From an uncultured Faecalibacterium sp. (GTDB lineage: Bacteria; Bacillota; Clostridia; Oscillospirales; Ruminococcaceae): a DNA stretch of 16,312 nucleotides. This document shows, in pieces, positions 1 to 7,008 of the stretch. Under the pieces are notes generated by a model. It made no database searches. It was given only the letters and a program-made list of their open reading frames with translations, and was not told where the DNA came from. The position numbers and the translations under genes are program-made. Position 1 is the first letter of the stretch, and every line of letters starts with the position of its first letter. The stretch spans positions 1 to 16,312 of the forward strand of contig CAKSZM010000038.1 in the NCBI GenBank assembly GCA_934525735.1, read 5' to 3'.

Positions 1-87
1 CAGTACATCATCATGATGGCCATCTCCTTCGGCGTGTCCTTCGCCGTGACCTGGGTCATCTGGAGCCCTGAGGAGGTCAAGGCATGA
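1..87 (+). CDS. C-terminus of a membrane protein, probably sucrose PTS EIIBC (partial)
   Basis: The first 28 codons are open and end in TGA at 85-87. They encode a hydrophobic stretch (IIMMAISFGVSFAVTWVIW) followed by a short charged tail, SPEEVKA. This is what the last transmembrane helix and cytoplasmic end of a PTS EIIC permease look like. The stop overlaps the start of the sucrose-6-phosphate hydrolase (ATGA, 84-87), so the two are translationally coupled. A sucrose-specific EIIBC would deliver sucrose-6-phosphate to the next enzyme. The membrane nature is seen; the sucrose PTS assignment is inferred from the neighbours, because only the tail is in the window. The ribosome binding site of the next gene (AGGAGG, 71-76) lies inside this reading frame. 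Confidence 0.6.
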   Translation, partial: QYIIMMAISFGVSFAVTWVIWSPEEVKA

Positions 88-1481
88 ACGCACTCCAGCG
101 CGACCTGAAAAAGCTCGTTCCGCTGGTGGAGTCCCTCGGCGCGGCCAATGTCGCCGCCGACCCCCACCGCCAGCAGTTCCACCTGCAGCCCCCCGTGGGC
201 TGGCTGAACGACCCCAACGGCCTGTGCGTTTACGGCGGGCAGTACCACGCATTTTTCCAGTACGGCCCCTTCGACGTGAACGGCGGAGTCAAGCACTGGG
301 GCCACGCCGTCAGCACCGACCTGCTCCGCTGGGAGCAGTGCCCGGTAATGCTCTACCCGGACGAGCCATTCGATTGCCACGGCGTCTACTCCGGCTCGGC
401 GCTGGTGGAAGAGGATACGATGTATCTGTACTACACCGGCAACGTCAAGTATCCCGGCAATTTTGATTACATCAAAGAAGGGCGCGGACACAACCTCTGT
501 CTCGCAGTCAGCCGCGACGGCAAGACCGTGGAGAGCAAGCAGTGCCTGATGACCAACCGCGACTATCCCGCCGGGCTGACCTGTCATGTGCGGGACCCGA
601 AGGTCTTTGCCTATGAGGGCCGGTATTACATGGTGCTGGGCGCCCGCACCCTGGAGGACAAAGGCGAAGTGCTTGTGTTCGAGAGCACCGACAAGCTCCG
701 CTGGAACCACATCAATACCCTGACCACCCCGGAACCCTTCGGCTACATGTGGGAGTGCCCGGATCTGTTCTGCATCGGCGGGCAGTGGTATCTGGCCGTG
801 TCCCCGCAGGGCATCCGGTGCCAGAACGTCTACGGCTGCGGCTACTTTGCGGTCTACGGCGACTGGCGCGGAGAGTACACCCTGAGCGCATTCCATGATC
901 TGGATGCAGGCTTTGACTACTACGCACCCCAGAGCTTTGCGGACGGCACCGGCCGCCGCATCCAGATCGGCTGGATGGGCATGCCGGATGCCGATTACGG
1001 CAACGCCCCCACCGTGGCTCACGGCTGGCAGCACTGCATGACGGTGCCCCGCGTGCTGACCAGCGGCCCGGACGGCACCCTGCTGCAGAACCCGGTGCCG
1101 GAGCTGGCAGCCCGGCGCAGCGCCGCTGCCCTGCACCTTGCCGACGGGGAGGAAGTGTTCCTTTCTCCCTGCTTTGACCTGAACGCGGCACCCGCCGGGG
1201 ATTTCACTCTCACCGTTGCGCAGGGCGTGCAGCTGGTGTATACTGAACAGGACTGCACCTGCACCCTGCGCTTCACAGACCCCGCCATGGCCGGCGGCCG
1301 CACCGAACGCCGCGCACAGCTGACAGCCCCCTGCCGCAGTCTGCGGGCGGTGGGCGACCGCTCCTCGCTGGAAATTTTCCTGAACGGCGGCGCGTCCGTG
1401 TTCAGCACCCGGTACTATCCCGCACCCGGGGACATCGCCTTGCAATTGCAGGGTTCGGATGCCGAAATTTACGGATTATAA
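84..1481 (+). CDS. sacA: GH32 sucrose-6-phosphate hydrolase (beta-fructofuranosidase)
   Basis: The 465-residue product is a glycoside hydrolase family 32 enzyme that cleaves sucrose-6-phosphate (or sucrose) into glucose-6-phosphate and fructose in the cytoplasm. The three family signatures are present. WLNDPNG (residues 40-46) holds the nucleophile D43, VRDPKVF holds the transition-state aspartate D171, and MWECPDLF holds the acid/base E224. A five-bladed propeller is expected over about residues 25-340, and a C-terminal beta-sandwich over about 350-465 ends with RSSLEIFLNGG. There is no signal peptide, so it is intracellular, consistent with a PTS substrate. The ATG overlaps the upstream stop by 4 bases and has AGGAGG 7 bases before it. 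Length is normal for the family (about 450-500). The fructokinase follows after a 150-base gap holding a structured repeat. Enzyme family is certain; phosphorylated sucrose as substrate is inferred. Confidence 0.93.
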   Translation: MNALQRDLKKLVPLVESLGAANVAADPHRQQFHLQPPVGWLNDPNGLCVYGGQYHAFFQYGPFDVNGGVKHWGHAVSTDLLRWEQCPVMLYPDEPFDCHGVYSGSALVEEDTMYLYYTGNVKYPGNFDYIKEGRGHNLCLAVSRDGKTVESKQCLMTNRDYPAGLTCHVRDPKVFAYEGRYYMVLGARTLEDKGEVLVFESTDKLRWNHINTLTTPEPFGYMWECPDLFCIGGQWYLAVSPQGIRCQNVYGCGYFAVYGDWRGEYTLSAFHDLDAGFDYYAPQSFADGTGRRIQIGWMGMPDADYGNAPTVAHGWQHCMTVPRVLTSGPDGTLLQNPVPELAARRSAAALHLADGEEVFLSPCFDLNAAPAGDFTLTVAQGVQLVYTEQDCTCTLRFTDPAMAGGRTERRAQLTAPCRSLRAVGDRSSLEIFLNGGASVFSTRYYPAPGDIALQLQGSDAEIYGL

Positions 1482-1492
1482 GGTCAGCGACT

Positions 1493-1592
1493 TCGCCCTC
1501 TCCGTCACGCCTTATGGCGTGTCACCTCTCTCAAAGTGAGAGGCTTTGGCAGTGCGGCAAACTTTCTGAGCGCAGCGAAGCTGAGAGGGCGA
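1493..1592. repeat. 100-bp inverted-repeat element (MITE-like structured repeat)
   Basis: The gap between the hydrolase and the fructokinase holds a compact element. Its ends are perfect 10-base inverted repeats: TCGCCCTCTC at 1493-1502 and GAGAGGGCGA at 1583-1592. Inside are three hairpins: CACGCC/GGCGTG with a TTAT loop (1506-1521), CCTCTC/GAGAGG (1525-1543) and CAGC/GCTG with a GAA loop (1573-1583). No protein is encoded and no clear target-site duplication is visible. From memory, similar short CCTCTCC-type structured repeats are scattered between genes in Faecalibacterium and related gut Clostridia, so this is probably a non-autonomous mobile or repeat element. As RNA it would fold tightly between two genes of one operon and could affect read-through or mRNA stability. 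Confidence 0.7.
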
Positions 1593-1631
1593 GGATGTTC
1601 AATATTTTTCTTTTGCTTCTGGAGGTATTTT

Positions 1632-2594
1632 ATGTCCGGCGATACGCTGTTTTCCATCGGCGAAGCACTCATTGATATGATCCCGTCCCGGGTGGGATGC
1701 CCCTTTGACGAGGTGCCTTCCTTCAGCCCGCGGGTCGGCGGTGCGCCTGCCAACGTCTGCGCGGCCTTCGCAAAGCTGGGCGGCAAAAGCGCCCTGCTGA
1801 GCCAGCTGGGCGACGACCCTTTCGGCCGCAAGATCGCCCGGGAGCTGGAAGCCTGCGGCATCGACCTGTCGCACCTCGCCTTTACCGGCAAGGCCAACAC
1901 GGCGCTGGCCTTCGTCAGTCTGGCGGAGAACGGCAACCGCACTTTCAGCTTCTACCGCAAGCCCTCGGCCGACCTGCTGTATGCACCGGAACAGATCGAT
2001 CCGGCATGGTTCCGTGACGCTTTCGCCCTGCATTTCTGCAGCGTCTCGCTGGTGGACAGCCCCATGCGCCACGCCCATCTGGCCGCCATTGCCGCCGCCC
2101 GGGAAGCAGGCGTTCTCGTCAGCTTTGACCCGAACCTGCGCTTCCCGCTCTGGCCGGACAAAGAGATGCTGCGCCAGACCGTGCTGCAGTTTCTGCCGCT
2201 GGCCCATATCCTGAAGATCTCGGATGAAGAGCTGGAGTTCCTCACCGGCACCGCCGACATCGAAGCCGCCCTGCCGCAGCTGTTCGTTGGCGATGTGCAA
2301 CTGGTGCTGTACACCTGCGGCAGCAAGGGAGCCTACGCCTACACCCGCACCGCACAGGGCTTTGCTCCCTGCCAGAAGGTGAAGGCTGTGGACACCACCG
2401 GTGCCGGCGACGGCTTTATCGGTTCCTTCCTGTGGCAGCTGAACCGGGACGGTGTGACTGTGGACAAACTGGATAAACTGAGCAAAACAAAACTCAACGG
2501 ATATCTGGCTTTCTCCAACCGCTTCTGCGGCATCAGCGTGCAGAAGAACGGCGCCATCGACAGCTACCCCACGCTGGCTGAGATGGATCTCTGA
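1632..2594 (+). CDS. scrK: Fructokinase, PfkB/ribokinase family
   Basis: This 320-residue cytoplasmic sugar kinase phosphorylates fructose with ATP and so completes sucrose breakdown begun by the upstream hydrolase. Both PfkB signatures are present. The N-terminal substrate-binding motif is GGAPANVCAAFAKLGG (about residues 36-51). The C-terminal ATP/catalytic motif is DTTGAGDGF (254-262), with the catalytic base D260 and the GAGD anion hole. SFDPNLR (164-170) is also typical of bacterial fructokinases. The frame is open further upstream to 1536, but that extension would read through the repeat element. The ATG at 1632 has GGAGG at 1621-1625, so it is chosen. Length is normal (about 310-330). 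The sugar specificity is inferred from the operon; the kinase family is clear from sequence. Confidence 0.92.
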   Translation: MSGDTLFSIGEALIDMIPSRVGCPFDEVPSFSPRVGGAPANVCAAFAKLGGKSALLSQLGDDPFGRKIARELEACGIDLSHLAFTGKANTALAFVSLAENGNRTFSFYRKPSADLLYAPEQIDPAWFRDAFALHFCSVSLVDSPMRHAHLAAIAAAREAGVLVSFDPNLRFPLWPDKEMLRQTVLQFLPLAHILKISDEELEFLTGTADIEAALPQLFVGDVQLVLYTCGSKGAYAYTRTAQGFAPCQKVKAVDTTGAGDGFIGSFLWQLNRDGVTVDKLDKLSKTKLNGYLAFSNRFCGISVQKNGAIDSYPTLAEMDL

Positions 2595-2728
2595 TTTTCT
2601 CCCGGATACAGCGCTTTTCTCGTTTTTTCCGCCGGGAAGAGCGCTTTTACTTTGTGTAGTTTTTGCTCAGGTTATTTCTCATCGGAGCTTTTCCTGTCGA
2701 TTTTTCCCATTATTTTTTCCCGGTCCGC

Positions 2729-2757
2729 TTGTAGTTGGCCGAAAGGTGTGTTACCAT
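2729..2757 (+). promoter_or_regulatory. Probable sigma-A promoter for the PAP2 phosphatase gene
   Basis: TTGTAG (2729-2734) and TACCAT (2752-2757) are separated by 17 bases, and TG precedes the -10 in an extended -10 arrangement. The start codon at 2782 follows about 18 bases after the expected transcription start. The rest of the gap (2595-2728) is T-rich with two AGCGCTTTT repeats and only a weak CCCGG/CCGGG hairpin, so I see no clear terminator for the fructokinase. Confidence 0.45.
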
Positions 2758-2781
2758 AAAACAACCGACAGGAGGTTCTTT

Positions 2782-3318
2782 ATGCCGTTTGAATTCGCTT
2801 TTCTGGATTGGCTGCAGCAGTTCCGCAACCCGGTGCTGGATGCATTGGCCGTCTTTTTCAACTATGCCGGAGAGCACGGTGAGATCTGGATCGCGTTCAC
2901 GCTGCTTTTGCTGCTGTTCCGCCGCACCCGCAAGGCCGGGTTGGCTATGGCCATCGCGTTGATTTCCTATCTGATAGCAGGAGACTTCATCCTCAAGCCG
3001 CTGTTTGCCCGTCCCCGCCCTTGCGATGTAAACACCGCCGTCACCATTCTGGTCAACCGTCCCCACGGGCACTCCTTCCCCTCCGGGCACACGGCCTCGG
3101 CTTTTGCGGCAGCCTTTGCGCTCTGGCTGCAAAACCGGAAGTTGGGCGTCCCCGCGCTGGTGCTGGCGGCTTTCATCGCCTTTACCCGGCTGTATCTCTA
3201 TGTTCATTTTCCCACCGATATTCTGGGCGGCGTGGCGCTGGGCCTTGCGCTGGGTGCGCTCGCCTCCTGGATGGCCGATAAACTTGCAGCCGTCCGGTCG
3301 AATCGCAGCAAAATATAA
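2782..3318 (+). CDS. PAP2-family membrane phosphatase (undecaprenyl-PP or lipid phosphatase)
   Basis: The 178-residue product is a small integral membrane acid phosphatase of the PAP2 superfamily. The three catalytic motifs are visible: K-x6-RP (K72 to RP 79-80), PSGH (100-103) within SFPSGHTASAF, and TR-x5-H-x3-D (T135, R136, H142, D146). H103 acts as acid and H142 as nucleophile in this family. About five hydrophobic helices fill residues 18-28, 35-47, 54-71, 104-136 and 147-165. Family members remove phosphate from undecaprenyl pyrophosphate or other lipid phosphates at the membrane; which substrate applies here cannot be read from sequence. The ATG at 2782 is preceded by AGGAGG at 2770-2775; an upstream ATG at 2746 in the same frame lacks such a site and lies ahead of the predicted -10. 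The gene stands alone and ends in a strong terminator. Confidence 0.88.
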   Translation: MPFEFAFLDWLQQFRNPVLDALAVFFNYAGEHGEIWIAFTLLLLLFRRTRKAGLAMAIALISYLIAGDFILKPLFARPRPCDVNTAVTILVNRPHGHSFPSGHTASAFAAAFALWLQNRKLGVPALVLAAFIAFTRLYLYVHFPTDILGGVALGLALGALASWMADKLAAVRSNRSKI

Positions 3319-3331
3319 CAGAACGTATCAC

Positions 3332-3362
3332 AAAAGCCCTGCAGCACTGCTGCAGGGCTTTT
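3332..3362 (+). terminator. Rho-independent terminator of the PAP2 gene
   Basis: GCCCTGCAG (3336-3344) pairs perfectly with CTGCAGGGC (3350-3358) around a 5-base loop. Flanking AAAA and TTTT extend the stem to 13 pairs, and the symmetry would let it work from either side. It begins 14 bases after the PAP2 stop. Confidence 0.9.
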
Positions 3363-3379
3363 ACATTGTTGTTCCAAAC

Positions 3380-3431
3380 AAAACAAAAGCAGCCGGCACC
3401 GTGGAAAGGAGGATAAAGCGGTGCCGGCTGC
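3380..3431 (-). terminator. Strong terminator with anti-Shine-Dalgarno-like loop
   Basis: GCAGCCGGCACCG (3389-3401) and CGGTGCCGGCTGC (3419-3431) form a perfect 13-pair stem around a 17-base loop. On the minus strand it is followed by TTTTGTTTTGTTT, the classic termination signature. The loop reads CCTCCTTT on the minus strand. It sits back to back with the PAP2 terminator, closing off two convergent transcripts. Confidence 0.85.
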
Positions 3432-3630
3432 GGTATGGAAACTCCCGAACTTTGCGGCAGATCAGGAGGGATTTGGTAGTCTGTCCGCTGCTCTGGCGAT
3501 TGCCATGGCATGAGCAAGGGGACAGTGTTTTTGTAAGAGCCTGCTGGGCTGTGCTGCTGCACCCGCCCCCGCAGACGAAAGCCCATCTTGGCTTTTGGGG
3601 GGATGTCCTTGCATCTCCCTGACTGCACCC
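3380..3630 (-). ncRNA. Candidate structured non-coding RNA with promoter and terminator
   Basis: On the minus strand a TATAAT box (3633-3638) is followed by about 240 nt of strongly paired sequence ending in a rho-independent terminator. A closing stem pairs GCAGTCAGGGAG (3626-3615) with CTCCTGATCTGC near 3470-3459. Inside it, CCCCC/GGGGG plus AAAGCC/GGCTTT form one hairpin, GGGTGC/GCA-CCC a second, and CTGTCC/GGACAG stacked with TGCTC/GAGCA a third. The terminator loop contains CCTCCTTT, the same as the anti-Shine-Dalgarno end of 16S rRNA. No -35 of quality is seen. It does not match features I know of RNase P RNA, tmRNA or SRP RNA, and its branched shape is unlike the rod of 6S RNA. Boundaries are approximate; the existence of a transcript is inferred. 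Confidence 0.55.
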
Positions 3631-3705
3631 TTATTATACCGGTCAATCGTGGCATTTCTTTGTGGAGTTTTTGAACAATTTGAAAATAGATTTTCAGGTG
3701 TTTTC

Positions 3706-3850
3706 AAAGGGCCCCAGCTTATCGGGGCGGTGGGCCGGAAGTTTCTCCGAAGACCGTCCGCTGGGGTGGGACCCTGTTGCCCGAAGGGCAATAGGGCGGG
3801 CGATGGAATGGCCCGATTCGTGTCTGAGGAGAAAGCTTCCGGGACACCGC
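3706..3850. other. Cluster of four adjacent hairpins downstream of metH
   Basis: Four hairpins lie almost end to end. The first is a nested stem, CCCCAGC/GCTGGGG (3712-3718/3760-3766), enclosing GGGCGGT/ACCGTCC and then CGGA/TCCG. The second is an 11-pair hairpin, CCCTGTTGCCC/GGGCAATAGGG, with a GAA loop (3772-3796). The third is CGGGC/GCCCG (3797-3815) and the fourth is GTGTC/GACAC (3820-3847). No long T-tract follows on either strand, so this is not a standard terminator. It begins 16 bases past the metH stop on the minus strand and could be a structured 3' end, a processed RNA or a repeat element. No known riboswitch consensus was recognised. Confidence 0.5.
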
Positions 3851-3862
3851 CCTTGTGTTCTT

Positions 3863-6295
3863 TTACTGCGCCCCGAAAAATTCCTTGGCGATGTCGGCGC
3901 TGCGCTTGGCGTCCTTGGCGTACCAGTCCGCGCCGATCTTCTCGGCATATTCCGGGGTCAGCACAGCGCCGCCCACCATGACCTTGCAGTCCAGCTTTGC
4001 TTCGTGCAGAGCGGCAATGGTCTCTTCCATGCTCTTGAGGGTGGTGGTCATCAGGGCGGACAGACCCACCAGACGGATGTGCTGATCCTGCACAGTGTTC
4101 ACCACCGTCTCCACCGGAACATCGCGGCCCAGGTCCAGCACATCGAAGCCGTAGTTTTCCAGAATGACCTTGACGATGTTCTTGCCGATATCATGCACAT
4201 CGCCCTTGACGGTGGCCAGCACGATGCGTCCCTTGCTGGCGCTGCCGCCGCCCTTTTTGGCGATGGCGGTCTTGATCTCTTCAAACGCGCTCTGGGCGGC
4301 GCTGGCAGCCTGCAGCAGCTGTGGCAGGAAGAGCGTTCCCTTCTCGTACTTTGCGCCCACGAGATCCAGCGCCGGGATGAGGGCTTCATCCACCACTTCC
4401 AGCGGCTCCTTTTCCGCCAGAAGCGCCCGGGTCTGGGCGGCGGCATCGCCCTTCAGGCCCTTTTCCACGGCCTTCATCAGCGCAGCATAGGGGCCGGTGA
4501 GTTCCGCTTCCGCACCGGAAGCTGCAGCGGCGGGGGCAGCCTTGGCCGCCTGCGCCAGCGCTGCCGAAGCCGGCACCCGGTTTGCATACCGCTCAATGTA
4601 CTTCATGCTCTGCTGGTCGCGGTTGGTCAGCACATTGTAGGCGTACACCGCCGCCATCATCTCCTCGCTGGAAGGGTTCATGATGGCAAGGTCAAGGCCC
4701 GCATACATCGCCATGGTCAGGAAGGTAGTGTTCAGGTAGGGGCGGCAGGGCAGGCCGAAGCTGATGTTGGACACGCCCAGAATGGTGCGCACGCCCAGTT
4801 CCTTCTTGCAGCGTTCCAGCGCCTGCACGGTAGCCAGCACATCCTTCTGCTGGGCGCTGGCCGTCAGGGTCAGGCAGTCGATGTAGATATCTTCCTTCGG
4901 GATACCGGCTGCAAGGGCAGCATCCACGATGCGGCGGGCAATGGCCACGCGGTCCTCTGCATCCGGCAGGATGCCCCGCTCATCGATGGCAAGGCCCACC
5001 ACTGCCGCGCCGTACTTCTTGCACAGGGGCAGGATGCGGTCCAGCACTTCTTTTTCGCCGTTGACTGAGTTGACGATGGGCTTACCGTTGTACACCCGCA
5101 GACCGCGTTCCAACGCGTCCGCATGGGAAGAGTCCAGCTGCAGGGGCAGGCTGGTGACGCTCTGCAGCGCCTTGACCACCTGTTCCATGACCACCGGCTC
5201 GTCCACGCCGGGCGCGCCCACGTTTACGTCCAGCACCTGCGCGCCGGCTTCCACCTGGCTGACAGCCTGTTCCAGAACATAGTTCATATCGCCTTCCCGC
5301 AGAGCCTGCTGGAAGCGCTTTTTGCCGGTGGGGTTGATGCGCTCGCCCACCACTGTGATAGCGTCCACATTGACAAAATCCACCGGGGTGCACAGCACCG
5401 AGGGCATTTTGTGCGCCGGGCGGCCGGGCATGCAGCCCGCAAACACGCTGTTCAGCAGCTGGATGAACTCCGGCGTGGTGCCGCAGCAGCCGCCGGCGGC
5501 GAACAGGTGCAGTTCACGGTAGGGCTTCATCTGCATGGCGAACAGCTGCGGCGTGATGTCGTAGCCGCTGCCGTCGGCCCGGGGCAGGCCCGCATTGGGC
5601 TTGACGAACACCGGGAAGTTGCCGGGCACAGCCTCGGTCAGCCGCTTTGCCATGGGGAAGATCTCCTTGGGGCCGAGGGAGCAGTTGATGCCCACGGCGT
5701 CCGCGCCAAGGCCCCGCGCCGTCACGCCGAAGCTTTCCACCGTGCAGCCGGTAAAGGTGCGGCCGCCCGCTTCAAAGCTCATGCTGGCCAGCACCGGCAG
5801 GGTGCTGTTCTCCTTTGCGGCCAGCAAGGCGGCTTTCAGCTCATACAGGTCGGTGAAGGTCTCAAAAAAGATTAGGTCGGCGCCGGCGGCCACGCCCGCC
5901 TTCACGATGCGGGCATACTCGGCCACGGCGTCTTCAAAGGCCAGCGTTCCGCTGGGTTCCAGCAGTTCGCCCAGCGGGCCGACATCCAGCGCTGCCAGCG
6001 CCCCGTAGGGTGCACAGGCGCGCTTGCAGTTGGCGATGCCCGCCGCAATGATCTCTTCCAGGCTGTAAGCGCTGCCCGCCAGCTTATGCGCCGACGCGCC
6101 GAAGGTATTGGCATTGATGATGCGGCTGCCGGCGGCGGCGTATTTGGCATGGATGCTCTCGATCAGCTCCGGATTGGTGATGTTCAGCTCTTCCGGCTTT
6201 GCGCCCAGCTTCAGGCCGGAAGCCTGCAGCATGGTGCCCATGCCGCCATCCAGCAGGATGGTATTATTCTGTTTGAAAAGTTCACTCGCATGCAC
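3863..6295 (-). CDS. metH: Cobalamin-dependent methionine synthase lacking the reactivation domain
   Basis: The 810-residue enzyme transfers a methyl group from methyltetrahydrofolate through cobalamin to homocysteine. The homocysteine-binding domain covers about residues 1-290, with LLDGGMGTML and zinc ligands C205 (GINCS) and C270-C271 (GGCCG). The pterin-binding domain (about 310-560) starts at VVGERINPTG. The cobalamin cap (about 600-680) and Rossmann domain follow, with the base-off motif DVHDIG (D699, H701, G704). The protein ends right after the B12 domain, so the roughly 330-residue SAM reactivation domain of E. coli MetH is missing; it is encoded by the upstream gene, as in Thermotoga maritima. 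The start is taken as GTG at 6295, with AGAGGGG 8 bases before it; an ATG 31 codons upstream lies deep in the previous gene and would add residues unrelated to the family. It overlaps the previous stop by 14 bases, which suggests coupled translation. An Ala-rich linker sits at 577-598. Confidence 0.93.
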   Translation of the reverse strand: MHASELFKQNNTILLDGGMGTMLQASGLKLGAKPEELNITNPELIESIHAKYAAAGSRIINANTFGASAHKLAGSAYSLEEIIAAGIANCKRACAPYGALAALDVGPLGELLEPSGTLAFEDAVAEYARIVKAGVAAGADLIFFETFTDLYELKAALLAAKENSTLPVLASMSFEAGGRTFTGCTVESFGVTARGLGADAVGINCSLGPKEIFPMAKRLTEAVPGNFPVFVKPNAGLPRADGSGYDITPQLFAMQMKPYRELHLFAAGGCCGTTPEFIQLLNSVFAGCMPGRPAHKMPSVLCTPVDFVNVDAITVVGERINPTGKKRFQQALREGDMNYVLEQAVSQVEAGAQVLDVNVGAPGVDEPVVMEQVVKALQSVTSLPLQLDSSHADALERGLRVYNGKPIVNSVNGEKEVLDRILPLCKKYGAAVVGLAIDERGILPDAEDRVAIARRIVDAALAAGIPKEDIYIDCLTLTASAQQKDVLATVQALERCKKELGVRTILGVSNISFGLPCRPYLNTTFLTMAMYAGLDLAIMNPSSEEMMAAVYAYNVLTNRDQQSMKYIERYANRVPASAALAQAAKAAPAAAASGAEAELTGPYAALMKAVEKGLKGDAAAQTRALLAEKEPLEVVDEALIPALDLVGAKYEKGTLFLPQLLQAASAAQSAFEEIKTAIAKKGGGSASKGRIVLATVKGDVHDIGKNIVKVILENYGFDVLDLGRDVPVETVVNTVQDQHIRLVGLSALMTTTLKSMEETIAALHEAKLDCKVMVGGAVLTPEYAEKIGADWYAKDAKRSADIAKEFFGAQ

Positions 6296-6968
6296 AGGTC
6301 TTTCCCCTCTTTCTGTATTCACACCGGGTGCGCAGCACACAGTGTCCGCACCCTGCCAGTCTGCCCTTGACCGGATGGTCGCTGACACCCAGAATGGCGG
6401 TCACGCTCTTGCGTGGGGTCATCAGGTTGGTGTCGGTGACGCACAGTCCGGCTTTGCGCACGGTATCCAGTGCAGCTGCCACCAGCGGCTGCACGGCAAT
6501 GTCCCAGTCGCCGTACCCCGGCGAAAAACGCCCGGTCAGATACTTTCCCTCTTTGGCTGCCTGCTGGCGCAGCTCGGCTTCGGCCGCATCGGCGGCCTGC
6601 TCGGCCAACGCACTTCCCAGCGCGTCCGACGCCACGCCCGCTGCGATATCGCCCACTCCGGCGCGGCGGATCTGCGCGTCCACCCCGGGGCCGAGGGTCA
6701 CGGCCAGCAGAACAGCCTGCGGGCAGCCTTCCAGATGGCGCAGCACATCCTGCCCGCGCAGGATGCCGGCTTCGGCCAGAGACGCCGTGTCGGCTTCCAG
6801 CCAGACCGCCCGGGGCGTTGCCGCCGCCAGCAGCGGCACGGCGCAGTGTTCCAGCAATGTCATGGTCGCTTCGTCCGGCGTCCCTCTGGCTCCGAAATAC
6901 CGCGCCGCCTGCGCAATGTCGATGGTTTCCGGCTTTTGCAGCCCCAGCGGCCTTGGAGCACCGATCAT
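6282..6968 (-). CDS. Stand-alone methionine synthase activation (SAM-binding) domain protein
   Basis: The 228-residue product matches the C-terminal activation domain of MetH. In this family the domain uses SAM and an electron donor to re-methylate cobalamin that has oxidised to the inactive cob(II)alamin. The SAM-site signature RFSPGYGDWDI (147-157) and the following LMTPRKSVTAILGVSD (182-197) are clear. The tail carries five cysteines, GCGHC-x5-C-x8-C-A-C (C207, C210, C216, C225, C227), which E. coli MetH does not have; it may bind a metal or an iron-sulfur cluster. The ATG at 6968 has GGGAGG 8 bases upstream; the frame is open for 61 more codons but they cross the promoter. It leads the metH operon and overlaps metH by 14 bases. 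Which reductase supplies electrons is not visible here. Confidence 0.88.
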   Translation of the reverse strand: MIGAPRPLGLQKPETIDIAQAARYFGARGTPDEATMTLLEHCAVPLLAAATPRAVWLEADTASLAEAGILRGQDVLRHLEGCPQAVLLAVTLGPGVDAQIRRAGVGDIAAGVASDALGSALAEQAADAAEAELRQQAAKEGKYLTGRFSPGYGDWDIAVQPLVAAALDTVRKAGLCVTDTNLMTPRKSVTAILGVSDHPVKGRLAGCGHCVLRTRCEYRKRGKTCACE

Positions 6969-7008
6969 CTGCCGCACCTCCCTGCTTTTTGAGAATAAAG
7001 TAGTATTC

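Noticed and set aside
2600..2650. Terminator after the fructokinase (CCCGG/CCGGG)
   Set aside because: Only five pairs around a loop of about 26 bases, not followed by a proper T-tract.
3380..3640. 6S RNA, RNase P RNA or tmRNA as identity of the minus-strand RNA
   Set aside because: The fold by eye is branched rather than the 6S rod, and the conserved RNase P and tmRNA sequence blocks are absent. 6S cannot be fully excluded without a covariance search.
3763..3776. T-box-like sequence GGGGTGGGACC
   Set aside because: It resembles the T-box antiterminator core, but the AGGGUGGNACCGCG consensus is not met, it lies downstream of metH rather than upstream of an aminoacyl-tRNA or amino-acid gene, and it is part of another hairpin.
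3462..3791. A 109-codon minus-strand frame between PAP2 and metH
   Set aside because: It runs through both structured RNA regions and the TATAAT box, without a convincing start or motif.
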